Numbered from the stretch's first letter, positions 1 to 8,874 are shown. The stretch: DNA of 64,000 bases from JBPOFM01 sp041391925 (GCA_041391925.1 JAWKNA010000003.1:186001-250000); one strand, 5' to 3'. The notes: generated by a model not told the origin, from the sequence alone. A program made the numbers and translations.

Positions 1-642
1 CAAAAAAGCATATTAAAAAATATACTTAATAATATTGAATACCCTTCTCCTCCATTCATCGGTGGACTTAAAAAAAAAGATAACGTTTTAAATGCTTATT
101 TCCATCAAGGAAAACCATATAAGTTCTGTACAGATTTAAAGAACTTCTTCCCTCACATCAACAATCAGATGGTTTATAAAGCCTTTGTAAATCAAGGTTT
201 TTCAGCAGACGTTTCAAGCATATTAACCAAATTAACTACTTATAAAGGCAGACTAATTCAAGGAGGTGTAAATAGTACTCACATTGCCTATTTGGCTTTA
301 TGGGATACAGTAAAGATACTTTCAGAAATATGTGAAGAAAATAAAATAACCTTTACTATCTATGTTGATGATATGACTTTTTCATCCCATCACGATTTCA
401 AAAAACTATCTGTAAAATTGAGAGATATTGTAATTGATGGCGGCTTTTTTATCAATCACAAAAAAACATTTTTCACTAAAGGGAAAGCCGAAATTACAGG
501 AACTTTAACTGGACAAAACTCTTTGAATGTAAAGAATAGTTTTAGGGAGAAATTACACAATACAGAAGGGTTGAATGAAAATCAGAAAAAAGGACTTTTA
601 ATGTATTATGAAAGAGTAGTTACCTATGGAAAACATAATTAA
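1..642 (+). CDS. Reverse transcriptase (retron/DRT-like), 5' truncated by window edge
   Basis: The reading frame is open from base 1, so the gene starts outside the window; at least 213 residues are visible. RT motifs appear in order. Motif A is CTDLKNFFPHI (catalytic Asp at 133-135). Motif B is LIQGGVNSTHIA (Gln at 259-261), where most retron or group II RTs have QGxPxSP. Motif C is IYVDDMTFS (the Asp pair at 367-372). Then come FFINHKKT and ITGTLTGQNSLNV, matching the late thumb-side motif of retron-type and defence RTs. No maturase or endonuclease domain follows; the protein ends soon after the thumb, as in retron and DRT/Abi RTs. The stop overlaps the next gene by 17 bp, suggesting translational coupling. 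RT identity is sure. Retron versus DRT/UG class is undecided because the N-terminus and any upstream ncRNA are not visible. Confidence 0.9.
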   Translation, partial: QKSILKNILNNIEYPSPPFIGGLKKKDNVLNAYFHQGKPYKFCTDLKNFFPHINNQMVYKAFVNQGFSADVSSILTKLTTYKGRLIQGGVNSTHIAYLALWDTVKILSEICEENKITFTIYVDDMTFSSHHDFKKLSVKLRDIVIDGGFFINHKKTFFTKGKAEITGTLTGQNSLNVKNSFREKLHNTEGLNENQKKGLLMYYERVVTYGKHN

Positions 643-2371
643 AAATAATAACGGAGAAATAGTTTCTAAATCTAACTTACTTGTAAATAAACTTGAATAC
701 AAGAACGAGGCTTTTGACAAGTTTATACAAGAAATATCTCCTCAAATTGATGTAGATAGTATTATATCATTTTCAGAATGTACTTTTAAATTACCTGCCG
801 TATTTCAAGGGTTAAATGCAAAGGAAATTTCATTTGATAATTGCACGTTTGAAAAAGAGTTCTTTTTGATTGACCTTAAAGCTTCAAATGTTTGGATTAA
901 AGAGTGTACCTTTAAAGATGAAGCAAGAATAATAAATTTAAATTGTGGTATTTATACCGTAATTCGAGGTATAAAAGCTTCATTATTTAGAATTGATGGT
1001 CAATGCAAAACTCTACAATTTGTATCCTCGAAAATTGAAGAATTAAAGATTGGAAACATAAATTCAGAGCATTCCCAAAAAGAGACTGCAATTGAGTTCT
1101 TGATAGAAAATGAAATTAAAAAAACAAAAATAGAACCATACGCAACATTTTCACATATCGTTTTTAAAGGTAGTAAATATGAAGATGTCTTTTTTGAGGG
1201 AACATTTAATAACCGTATTTCCTTTGAAAAAAATGTTGAAATTGGAAGTGTTTTTTTTGAGTCTTCAAACTTTGATAGACGAATAGATTTTCAAGAAGGA
1301 AAATTCAATTATATAAACTTTTACAGAAGCAATTTCAATGGATTAATCTACATCAATGATTTTGAAGCCTCTAATGTCTCTACTAGAAATTTAGAGATAT
1401 ATACGCTTTGGATGCATTCTTGTAATTTTGACAAAGATGTAAGTGTTCAAACTTCTAAAGTTGAACATATTACTCTATCTAACAACAACTTTAATCAATT
1501 ACTTAACTTTAATCAATTTACTGATGAAATAGATGCTGAATCTAAGCCTACAATGATTAGTCTAAATGGTGTTAATAGAGGCAGTATTTTTATTGAACGT
1601 GCTTATATTGATATAAACTTAAATGGATTAAATCATGGCAATATCTATTTAAATAACTCAAACATATACTCACTTATCTTATCAGAATTTGAGAATAAAG
1701 GCTCAATTAATTTAACAAACATAAAATCAGGAGAGTTTTTGACTATACAGGAGGCTAATGCAGGGGACATTAATTTCACAAATACAGATATAAACTGCTT
1801 TGATGAAATTGTAATTGCAAATAGTAATATTGAAAAAATAAACTTTAAGTCCTATCCAAACAAAGTTCTATCTTTTAGTTCCAATCCAAAAGTAGGTTAC
1901 GGAATTAAGGATAAATCCAAGAACGCCTCTAATTTGAAAGATGTCTTCAACCAGTTGAAGCAAATAGCAAAACGCAAAGGGGATGTTCATATAGCCAATA
2001 AATATCAATCATTAGAACATAAACAGCTTTTAAAGAGCAAATCATTTGGTTTCGACTCTATTTTGTTGTTTTTGAACTTAATATCCAATAAGAATGGTAA
2101 AAGTTGGTCAAGGGGTGTGTTATTTACTTTGGTAACAGCATTCCTGTTCTATTGGATATACATTTCTGTACTTGGACTAAACATAAATAGAGCAGATACT
2201 TGGAAAGAGTATATACTCTATATAAGTTCATTCCCAAAATTAAGTATTGAAAAATATGAAGCCTTAAACTCTAAATGGTCTGTAAGTTTAGTGATATGGT
2301 TGTCAAGAATTTTCATTAGTTATGGTATCTATCAGACAGTAGCTGCTTTTAGAAAGTATGGGAAAACATAA
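626..2371 (+). CDS. Beta-helix (pentapeptide-like) protein with C-terminal two-TM domain; probable RT-linked effector
   Basis: This 581-aa protein starts inside the end of the RT gene. Residues about 40-430 are a long run of degenerate short repeats such as ISFDNCTFE, VWIKECTFK, INFYRSNF and ITLSNNNF, typical of right-handed beta-helix or pentapeptide-like folds. Residues about 440-480 form a charged helical linker (FNQLKQIAKRKGD). Two hydrophobic segments follow, near residues 495-520 and 550-572. No signal peptide is seen, so the beta-helix should face the cytoplasm. Pentapeptide-repeat proteins with a C-terminal membrane module are known, and small TM effectors accompany some retrons. That this protein is the toxic or sensing partner of the RT is inference from the overlap. 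No enzyme motif was recognised. Confidence 0.75.
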   Translation: MENIIKNNNGEIVSKSNLLVNKLEYKNEAFDKFIQEISPQIDVDSIISFSECTFKLPAVFQGLNAKEISFDNCTFEKEFFLIDLKASNVWIKECTFKDEARIINLNCGIYTVIRGIKASLFRIDGQCKTLQFVSSKIEELKIGNINSEHSQKETAIEFLIENEIKKTKIEPYATFSHIVFKGSKYEDVFFEGTFNNRISFEKNVEIGSVFFESSNFDRRIDFQEGKFNYINFYRSNFNGLIYINDFEASNVSTRNLEIYTLWMHSCNFDKDVSVQTSKVEHITLSNNNFNQLLNFNQFTDEIDAESKPTMISLNGVNRGSIFIERAYIDINLNGLNHGNIYLNNSNIYSLILSEFENKGSINLTNIKSGEFLTIQEANAGDINFTNTDINCFDEIVIANSNIEKINFKSYPNKVLSFSSNPKVGYGIKDKSKNASNLKDVFNQLKQIAKRKGDVHIANKYQSLEHKQLLKSKSFGFDSILLFLNLISNKNGKSWSRGVLFTLVTAFLFYWIYISVLGLNINRADTWKEYILYISSFPKLSIEKYEALNSKWSVSLVIWLSRIFISYGIYQTVAAFRKYGKT

Positions 2372-2433
2372 AAATTGTTAATTACGCTTTTTATAAATAT
2401 TAGAACATAATAAAATCATATATTGTAATTTAA

Positions 2434-2441
2434 TAACTTTG
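2434..2441 (+). promoter_or_regulatory. Candidate -7 promoter element for the ATPase-protease pair
   Basis: TAACTTTG matches the Bacteroidota -7 consensus TAnnTTTG and lies 17 bp before the ATPase start codon. No clear -33 TTTG is seen at the right distance. It suggests that the ATPase-protease unit has its own promoter and is not simply read through from the RT unit. Confidence 0.4.
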
Positions 2442-2458
2442 CATAAAAATTATACTCA

Positions 2459-3454
2459 ATGAACCAAGTGCTATTAACACGATTATTTAAATCAATCGAA
2501 GGTGACGAAAATTCAACTTTGGTAAGGATAGCACATAGTATCATTAAAGACGAAGAAAAAAAAGGACACTTAAAATTAGCGAATAAACTTAACTCTATTT
2601 TAGAGAGTAATATTTCTAAAGCTGCTTATAGCAATTCTCTCAAGCTAACTAAAAGTTTTGACTTTAAAATCCCAGCTGACAGAAGGTATAAATTACCTCT
2701 TGCGACACACATTGAACATGAAAAATTAAGGCATGAGATGGTTTTGTCTCCAAGTGTGGAAAGTAAAATTTTAAGGATAGAAAAAGAATATTTAGCAAGA
2801 GAAAGACTAGCTCATCATGGGTTAAAACCAAGAAAGAAAATCTTGCTATATGGAACTTCTGGCTGTGGTAAAAGTATGGCTGCTGAGAAAATAGCATGGG
2901 ATTTAGGATTGCCTTTTTACCGAGTAAGGTTTGATACAATAATTTCTTCTTATTTAGGAGAATCTGCATCTAACTTGCAAAAGCTTTTTGATAGTATGCA
3001 AGACTATCCATGTGTTTTGTTGTTAGATGAATTTGATATTATAGGTAAAAAACGTGGCTCTAACCCTAATGATGTTGGTGAAATACATAGAATTGTAAAT
3101 ATTCTTTTAGGGCTTTTAGAAGAGTATGATGGAGAAGGAATACTTATAGCAACAACAAATTTAGAAGACAGCATCGATAATGCTTTGTTTAGAAGGTTTG
3201 ATGATTTTATTGAACTTCCTAAACCAACAAAAGAAGATATTCAAAAGCTTTTAACAATTTCTTTTTCTGCCCTAAAGCTTGATAAAAAAATCAAGTTGAA
3301 TTATTATGCTGAAAAAATGATTGGTCTGTCCTATGCTATTATTGTAAAAATAGCCAATGATGCAGCTAAAAAGTCAATAATTAATTCTCACAAAGAAATC
3401 TCTTTAAGTGATTTGGATAAGGCTTTAGAAGAGAACCTCGCCTTAAACAAATAA
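2459..3454 (+). CDS. AAA+ family ATPase paired with subtilisin-like protease
   Basis: A 331-aa protein with one AAA+ module. Walker A is GTSGCGKS (residues 132-139), Walker B is VLLLDEFD (Asp190, Glu191), sensor 1 is in ILIATTNLED, and the arginine-finger segment is NALFRRFDD (Arg245/246). Residues 1-120 are a charged helical N-terminal region without a recognised domain. The family resembles FtsH/spastin-like central ATPases that remodel proteins. Its stop lies 7 bp before the S8 protease start, so the two are almost surely one transcript. A likely role is to present or gate substrates for the protease, which is inference from the pairing. AAA/subtilisin neighbours occur in many bacterial accessory regions. 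Confidence 0.88.
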   Translation: MNQVLLTRLFKSIEGDENSTLVRIAHSIIKDEEKKGHLKLANKLNSILESNISKAAYSNSLKLTKSFDFKIPADRRYKLPLATHIEHEKLRHEMVLSPSVESKILRIEKEYLARERLAHHGLKPRKKILLYGTSGCGKSMAAEKIAWDLGLPFYRVRFDTIISSYLGESASNLQKLFDSMQDYPCVLLLDEFDIIGKKRGSNPNDVGEIHRIVNILLGLLEEYDGEGILIATTNLEDSIDNALFRRFDDFIELPKPTKEDIQKLLTISFSALKLDKKIKLNYYAEKMIGLSYAIIVKIANDAAKKSIINSHKEISLSDLDKALEENLALNK

Positions 3455-3461
3455 TTAATTT

Positions 3462-5930
3462 ATGGAGAAACTTCCTCATTTAAAATTTGTACAAAAAATC
3501 TATGGAAATCCTAGACTATATGGAGGTGGTGATAAAAGTGCTAGAACCAAAGAAAACAAAAAAAACAGGAAGTCTCATAGCTCCTACCTACACGAAAAAG
3601 CAAATACATTAAGGGATAACTGGATTGTAAATGTAAGTAATAGGGAGCAACAGGAGCTTGCTCCTTTAGATAACAAGATTATTCCGATTTTTCTTCAAAC
3701 TGACCCAGAATTATTATCTGATATTAGTTTTGACTTACAAAAGTTTGGAATTGAAATCATCTCTGAAGAAGCAGATGGGTTTATTGTAGGGGCTTCTAAC
3801 GATGGCTTAAGAGCTTTAGAGGAGAAAATTAAGGGTTTTGCTGAATCTGGTCATGGAACGGCAAATATTGCTGATTTATGGGAGATTATTACTGGAAATC
3901 GGGAGGAGTGGAAACCAAAGCACATACTATCTGAAAACCTATATAGCAAATGGACTTCAATTTCTGATAATGATATTTATACAGTAGAAGTAGGTATTGC
4001 ATTTGACAGAGCCTTGGGGCAAGAGCCTGACCCAACAAAACAAGGAGGGGTCAAACGATTGGCTAAATATAGAGAAAAGCAAATAGCAAGGGATGATTTA
4101 TGGATTGAAAGGGAAACTCATTTTGACAACTTCATAAATGTTTACGGTGAAAGAACAAGTAGCTTTGTGGATTTAGAAGACAGTTTTTCTTGTCAAGTAA
4201 CAATTTCAGGAAAAGGTCTTAAAGATATGGTAGTTAATTATCCTTTCGTTTTTGAAGTAACGGAAGTAGATGAAATTGCGAGTATTGATGGCGACAATAT
4301 TGAAGTTGAAGAATTAGATTTAGAATTATTAGCTCCAACACCAGAGTCTGTTGAAGTTGGAGTAATTGATAGTGGTATAATGGAAGGCAATAAGTTTTTA
4401 AGCCTAGCTATTGATAGTAGTAAATCCAAAAGCTATGTGCCAAATGACTCTTCAAAAGCAGATAAAGTTAAAGGTGGTGGTCATGGTACTAAAGTTGCAG
4501 GAGCAATACTTTACCCTCTTGGTATTAGTAATTTAGATTCTCCTTATCAAATTCCTTGCAGATTAAGAAACTTGAGAGTTTTAGATAAAGACAATAAACT
4601 AGTTAATCTATTCCCTGCCGAATTAATGTGGAATATCCGTAATGAGAACAAAGACTGTGAAGTGTTTAATTTATCTATTAATTCTAAATCTCCGTATAGA
4701 ATTAAGCACATGTCAACATGGGCTGCAACTTTAGATACAATAATACATGAAGAAAACGTACTTTTTATAGTATCTACTGGAAATGTTGATAAAGGAGCAA
4801 TAAGGGCTTATGTTAATAATGGTTTAGAATACCCTAATTACCTTCGTGAGCCTTTTTGTAGAATAGCTAACCCAGGTCAAAGTAGTTTTTCACTAGTTGT
4901 TGGTTCAATAAATCATTCAGATTTTGAAGACAATGATTGGGTTTCTCTTGGTAAGAAAAATTTTGTTTCCGCATTTTCTCGAACTGGGTCTGGAATTTGG
5001 GGGATGGTTAAACCTGATGTTGTTGAATTTGGAGGGGGTTTAGTAAAGTCAAAAAATGGAATTAATTCTATTAGAGAAAACAGCACTACTTCTCCAGAGT
5101 TGATAAGGTCAACTTTACATGGAGGTAGTGCGTATGGAAAAGATTCAACTGGCACTTCCTTTTCTGCACCGAAAGTATCTCATATAGTTGCTAGATTAAA
5201 AGAGTTATATCCAAAAGAAAATAACAACCTATTAAGAGCTTTAACAGTTCAAGGGGCTAGATTACCTGAAAATCATTTTCTCCAGCCTACAACAGAGAGC
5301 ATTAAGCATTTTGGCTATGGAGTTCCATCTCTGGATAGAGTTACAAACAATACTGAACAAAGAGTTACTTTTTACAATACTGCTAAAATCAAGGCAGAGG
5401 AAGGACATATATACTCTTTAAAGATACCTGAAAACATAAGAAACCAAGCAAATGAGTTTGATGTACTGATTGAGGTAACTCTTGCTTATACTGCTAAAGT
5501 CAGAAGAACACGACAAAAAACAAAATCTTATTTATCTACTTGGTTAGATTGGGTAAGCTCTTATTTTGATGAATCTTTAGAGTCATTTCAAAAAAGAGCT
5601 TTAAAAATTATTGAAGGCGAAAAGATTGAATATGAAAAAGTAGATGGTCAAAGGGTTGTTCAATGGAAAATAAGAGAAAATAAAGATTGGGGAGATGTAA
5701 AGGATTTTAATAGAAATAATAGTACTGTTCAAAAAGATTGGGTAATTGTTAAAGCTTATGAACTTTCAGAGGAATTGTGTTTTTCCGTTCAAGGACATAA
5801 AGGTTGGGACTCAAATAAAGAAGAAGTACCTTATGCTTTTACTGTTTCCATAGAAGCTTTAAGTGCTGATATACCCATATATGAAGAAATAAAAATAGAA
5901 AATGAGGTGGAAATTGAAACCACTATATAA
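3462..5930 (+). CDS. Cytoplasmic subtilisin-like (S8) serine protease
   Basis: An 822-aa protein with a full S8 catalytic triad: Asp303 in VGVIDSGI, His341 in GGGHGTKVAGA and Ser566 in GTSFSAPKVS. The oxyanion Asn is in FIVSTGN. The first about 290 residues are a family-specific N-terminal region; residues about 620-822 are a C-terminal region predicted beta-rich, with no recognised name. There is no signal peptide, lipobox or T9SS tail, so it should stay in the cytoplasm, unlike most bacterial subtilases. Together with the AAA+ gene just upstream it forms a probable ATP-driven proteolytic module. A role in phage defence or programmed proteolysis is inferred from the RT neighbour and island position. 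Substrate unknown. Confidence 0.9.
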   Translation: MEKLPHLKFVQKIYGNPRLYGGGDKSARTKENKKNRKSHSSYLHEKANTLRDNWIVNVSNREQQELAPLDNKIIPIFLQTDPELLSDISFDLQKFGIEIISEEADGFIVGASNDGLRALEEKIKGFAESGHGTANIADLWEIITGNREEWKPKHILSENLYSKWTSISDNDIYTVEVGIAFDRALGQEPDPTKQGGVKRLAKYREKQIARDDLWIERETHFDNFINVYGERTSSFVDLEDSFSCQVTISGKGLKDMVVNYPFVFEVTEVDEIASIDGDNIEVEELDLELLAPTPESVEVGVIDSGIMEGNKFLSLAIDSSKSKSYVPNDSSKADKVKGGGHGTKVAGAILYPLGISNLDSPYQIPCRLRNLRVLDKDNKLVNLFPAELMWNIRNENKDCEVFNLSINSKSPYRIKHMSTWAATLDTIIHEENVLFIVSTGNVDKGAIRAYVNNGLEYPNYLREPFCRIANPGQSSFSLVVGSINHSDFEDNDWVSLGKKNFVSAFSRTGSGIWGMVKPDVVEFGGGLVKSKNGINSIRENSTTSPELIRSTLHGGSAYGKDSTGTSFSAPKVSHIVARLKELYPKENNNLLRALTVQGARLPENHFLQPTTESIKHFGYGVPSLDRVTNNTEQRVTFYNTAKIKAEEGHIYSLKIPENIRNQANEFDVLIEVTLAYTAKVRRTRQKTKSYLSTWLDWVSSYFDESLESFQKRALKIIEGEKIEYEKVDGQRVVQWKIRENKDWGDVKDFNRNNSTVQKDWVIVKAYELSEELCFSVQGHKGWDSNKEEVPYAFTVSIEALSADIPIYEEIKIENEVEIETTI

Positions 5931-6251
5931 AGTTTTTAAATATATCATTCCCTGTACCACCTCTTTTCAAACACCCTATACATAATTGTTTTTCCTTGTA
6001 CTCCCCTTAATTTTTGTTGAGTTTCCTTTTGCTCATATATACAAAATCATAGGAGTCCCAAAGAATAAAATTTTCTTTGATAGATAAGATTTTTTATTAT
6101 AACTTACTAAAGCTTCAATTAACTCTAAAGCCAGACACTACAAGGCTTTCAAAACATCATAAAATTTTTTATTTTGGGGGATATGTGGGACATATACAAA
6201 AAAATAATCCTCTAAAAGATTTATTATCAATCAATTAAAGGATTATTAAAG
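5931..6251. other. Non-coding AT-rich spacer between the accessory block and tRNA-Leu
   Basis: No ORF with coding character, no convincing terminator and no copy of the tRNA 3' end was found here. It is the probable edge zone of an integrated region if the tRNA is an attachment site. Confidence 0.5.
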
Positions 6252-6331
6252 TACTCAAGGTGGGAATCGAACCCACACTCCGAAGAACTGGATTTTGAAT
6301 CCAGCGCGTCTACCAATTCCGCCACTTGAGC
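6252..6331 (-). tRNA. tRNA-Leu (anticodon CAA)
   Basis: The complementary strand folds as a cloverleaf. The acceptor stem is GCTCAAG with CTTGAGT (G-U at the first pair), discriminator A. The anticodon stem is CTGGA/TCCAG with a loop containing CAA (plus-strand 6295-6297). The T arm is GTGGG-TTCGATT-CCCAC, with a longer variable region as expected for class II tRNA-Leu. CCA is not encoded. The 3' end faces the accessory block at 1-5930. Confidence 0.95.
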
Positions 6332-6426
6332 ATTATTGATGAATTTGGACTGCAAAATTATAAAATATTTTAAAACAAACAATTAAAATTTGTCCCTTTT
6401 ATGCTTTAGCAGTTCAAATAAATTCC

Positions 6427-6434
6427 TAAATTTG
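6427..6434 (+). promoter_or_regulatory. Candidate -7 promoter element of prs
   Basis: TAAATTTG fits TAnnTTTG and lies 52 bp before the prs start. The -33 element is weak (CTTTAG around 6404). Confidence 0.45.
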
Positions 6435-6486
6435 CAGCCTGTTAAATAAAAGACGGATCAATTCGTTATAAAACAATCCTTTATCA

Positions 6487-7428
6487 ATGCCAGAAGCAAT
6501 TACAGAAGCTAAAATTTTTGCCTGTTCGCAAAGCACCGAACTTGCTGAAAAAATTGCTGCTATTTATGGCACTCACTTGGGAAATGTTATAACGTCCACT
6601 TATAGTGATGGTGAATTTCAACCTTCTTATGAAGAATCTATAAGAGGCACTCGGATTTTCATTATTGGCTCAACACATCCTGGTCCAAAAAATTTGATGG
6701 AAATGCTGCTGATGATAGATGCTGCAAAACGTGCATCTGCAAGACACATCACAGCGGTTTTGCCTTATTTTGGTTGGGCAAGGCAGGATAGAAAAGACAA
6801 ACCGAGAGTTCCGATTGCTGCCAAATTGGTTGCCAAAATGCTGGAAGCGGCTGGTGCCACCCGCATAATCACGATGGATTTGCACGCTGACCAAATTCAA
6901 GGATTCTTTGAAAAACCTGTCGATCATTTATTTGCATCAACAGTGTTTTTACCTTATTTGAGAGAGTTGGATCTTGAGAATCTGACGATTGCCTCGCCAG
7001 ATATGGGAGGCTCCAAAAGAGCGTATGCCTATTCAAAAGCCTTGGAAAGTGATGTAGTAATCTGTTATAAGCAACGTGCAAAAGCTAATGTCATTTCGCA
7101 CATGGAATTGATTGGTGACGTGACTGGTAAAAACGTTGTATTGGTAGATGATATGGTGGATACGGCTGGAACACTTACCAAAGCTGCAGATTTGATGATG
7201 GAACGTGGTGCGCTGAGCGTAAGAGCGATTTGTACACATCCTATTTTATCAGGCAATGCGTATGAACGACTGGAGAATTCAAAACTGCAGGAATTGATTG
7301 TCACAGATTCAATTCCTCTGAAACAAAAAAGCAATAAGATTAAAGTCATCAGTTGTGCTGATTTATTTGCCGAAGTGATGCATAATGTACATTACAACAG
7401 ATCTATCAGTTCTAAATTTTTAATGTAA
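6487..7428 (+). CDS. prs: Ribose-phosphate pyrophosphokinase
   Basis: A 313-aa enzyme making PRPP from ribose 5-phosphate and ATP for nucleotide, histidine and tryptophan synthesis. The N-terminal segment (IFACSQSTELAEKIA, YSDGEFQPSYEESIRG) and the central PYFGWARQDRKDKPR are class I PRPP synthetase signatures; the PRPP-binding loop is VVLVDDMVDTAGT (residues about 218-230). Length is normal for the family. It precedes rplY by 74 bp on the same strand, an order common in flavobacteria, so the two are probably co-transcribed. Confidence 0.97.
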   Translation: MPEAITEAKIFACSQSTELAEKIAAIYGTHLGNVITSTYSDGEFQPSYEESIRGTRIFIIGSTHPGPKNLMEMLLMIDAAKRASARHITAVLPYFGWARQDRKDKPRVPIAAKLVAKMLEAAGATRIITMDLHADQIQGFFEKPVDHLFASTVFLPYLRELDLENLTIASPDMGGSKRAYAYSKALESDVVICYKQRAKANVISHMELIGDVTGKNVVLVDDMVDTAGTLTKAADLMMERGALSVRAICTHPILSGNAYERLENSKLQELIVTDSIPLKQKSNKIKVISCADLFAEVMHNVHYNRSISSKFLM

Positions 7429-7502
7429 TTTTCAGTCTAAACCACACAGGCAGAAGACATGGAAAAACAGATAAATAGTACTAATTAATAAATAAATTTT
7501 AA

Positions 7503-8168
7503 ATGAAATCAATTACAATCAACGGATCTCAAAGAGAAAGCGTGGGCAAAAAAGATTCAAAAGCCTTACGTAATGCTGGTCAGGTTCCTTGCGTGTTATA
7601 CGGAGGAGACAAACCAGTGCATTTCTCTGCACCTGAATTGGCTTTCTCTAAACTGGTTTATACGCCAAATGCGCATACAGTTGTGATTGCCCTCGAAAAA
7701 GGAACATCTTTCAATGCAATCATGCAGGATATCCAATTTCACCCTGTAACCGATAAAATCCTTCACATCGATTTTTATCAGTTATTTGAAGATAAAGAAA
7801 TCACCATGGAAATTCCTGTTCACGTTATCGGAACTTCAAAAGGTGTATTAAATGGAGGTGTGCTTCGCAGGAATCTCCGCAAATTAAAAGTTAAGGCTTT
7901 ACCGGCTAATTTACCTGACTATGTTGAAGCCGATATTACACCTCTAAAAATTGGAAGTAAACTTTATATCACGGAATTGTCAAATCCTGACTACAAGTTC
8001 TTACATCCAGATAACACTGTAGTATGTCAAGTGAGACGTTCTAGAGCTAGTGTTGCTGAGTTTGAAGAAGAACAAGAAGAAGCGGCAGCTGAAGCTGCTG
8101 CGGAGGAAGGAGCAGAAACATCCGCTGAAGGTGCAACCGCTGAAGCTACTTCTGAAGGTCAAGAATAG
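7503..8168 (+). CDS. rplY: 50S ribosomal protein L25 (general stress protein Ctc type)
   Basis: A 221-aa long form of bL25: an N-terminal 5S-rRNA-binding L25 domain (residues 1-90, containing RNAGQVPCVLYGG) and a C-terminal TL5/Ctc domain (about 95-185). The last about 40 residues are a low-complexity Glu/Ala tail, common in Bacteroidota versions. It binds 5S rRNA in the large ribosomal subunit. A hairpin terminator follows the stop. Confidence 0.96.
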   Translation: MKSITINGSQRESVGKKDSKALRNAGQVPCVLYGGDKPVHFSAPELAFSKLVYTPNAHTVVIALEKGTSFNAIMQDIQFHPVTDKILHIDFYQLFEDKEITMEIPVHVIGTSKGVLNGGVLRRNLRKLKVKALPANLPDYVEADITPLKIGSKLYITELSNPDYKFLHPDNTVVCQVRRSRASVAEFEEEQEEAAAEAAAEEGAETSAEGATAEATSEGQE

Positions 8169-8190
8169 GAATTATCATTCCATAAACCCA

Positions 8191-8223
8191 AAGCATTCCG
8201 TTAGTTCGGGATGCTTTTTTTAT
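8191..8223 (+). terminator. Rho-independent terminator of prs-rplY
   Basis: AAGCATTCC and GGGATGCTT pair (two G-T pairs) around an 8-base loop and are followed by a T run. Confidence 0.8.
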
Positions 8224-8239
8224 TTTTACAAAAAAATAA

Positions 8240-8872
8240 ATGTTTGGATTTTTGTTATCATTATTTAAATCAACAAAAAAATTAAAATCTGATGAAATTT
8301 CTGATATGAAAAAATTTTTAATCGTTGGCTTAGGAAACATTGGTGACGAGTACGCTAACACGCGACACAATATTGGATTTAAAATAGTCGATTTTTTAGC
8401 CAAAAATGAATCTTTAACTTTTGAAAACCAAAAACTTGGTGACATTGTTATTTACAAATTCAAAGGTCGTCAATTTATCCTGCTCAAGCCGAGCACTTAT
8501 ATGAATTTGAGCGGAAAGGCCGTAGCTTATTGGATGAACAAGGAAAACATCCCTATGGAAAATCTATTGATTATCACTGATGATTTGAATTTACCATTTG
8601 GAACCATTAGATTAAAAACCAAGGGTACTGATGGAGGCCATAACGGTCTAAAGGATATACAGGATAAACTCCAAACCACTAATTACAACCGTTTTCGTTT
8701 TGGCATCGGTGATGCGTTCAGCAAAGGAAGGCAAATAGATTATGTTTTGGGCGATTGGTCTGAAGAGGAATCCGAAAAACTCCCCGAACGTTTGGAGAAA
8801 TCGATAGAACTGATAAAATCTTTCGGAACTGCAGGAGTAAATATAACAATGAATACTTTTAATGGTATATAA
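8240..8872 (+). CDS. pth: Peptidyl-tRNA hydrolase
   Basis: Recycles peptidyl-tRNA released from stalled ribosomes. The core begins MKKFLIVGLGNIGDEYANTR, with the catalytic region RHNIGFK and the conserved KPSTYMNLSG and DDLNLPFG motifs. The longest frame is 210 aa starting at 8240. An ATG at 8306 (residue 23) gives the standard 188-aa enzyme, and the extra residues are a hydrophobic/basic stretch. The upstream terminator ends only 17 bp before 8240, which leaves little room for a leader, so 8306 is a serious alternative start. Confidence 0.95.
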   Translation: MFGFLLSLFKSTKKLKSDEISDMKKFLIVGLGNIGDEYANTRHNIGFKIVDFLAKNESLTFENQKLGDIVIYKFKGRQFILLKPSTYMNLSGKAVAYWMNKENIPMENLLIITDDLNLPFGTIRLKTKGTDGGHNGLKDIQDKLQTTNYNRFRFGIGDAFSKGRQIDYVLGDWSEEESEKLPERLEKSIELIKSFGTAGVNITMNTFNGI

Positions 8873-8874
8873 AT

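Noticed and set aside
5931..6251. Second attachment repeat or integrase remnant
   Set aside because: No copy of the tRNA 3' end and no integrase-like frame was found here.
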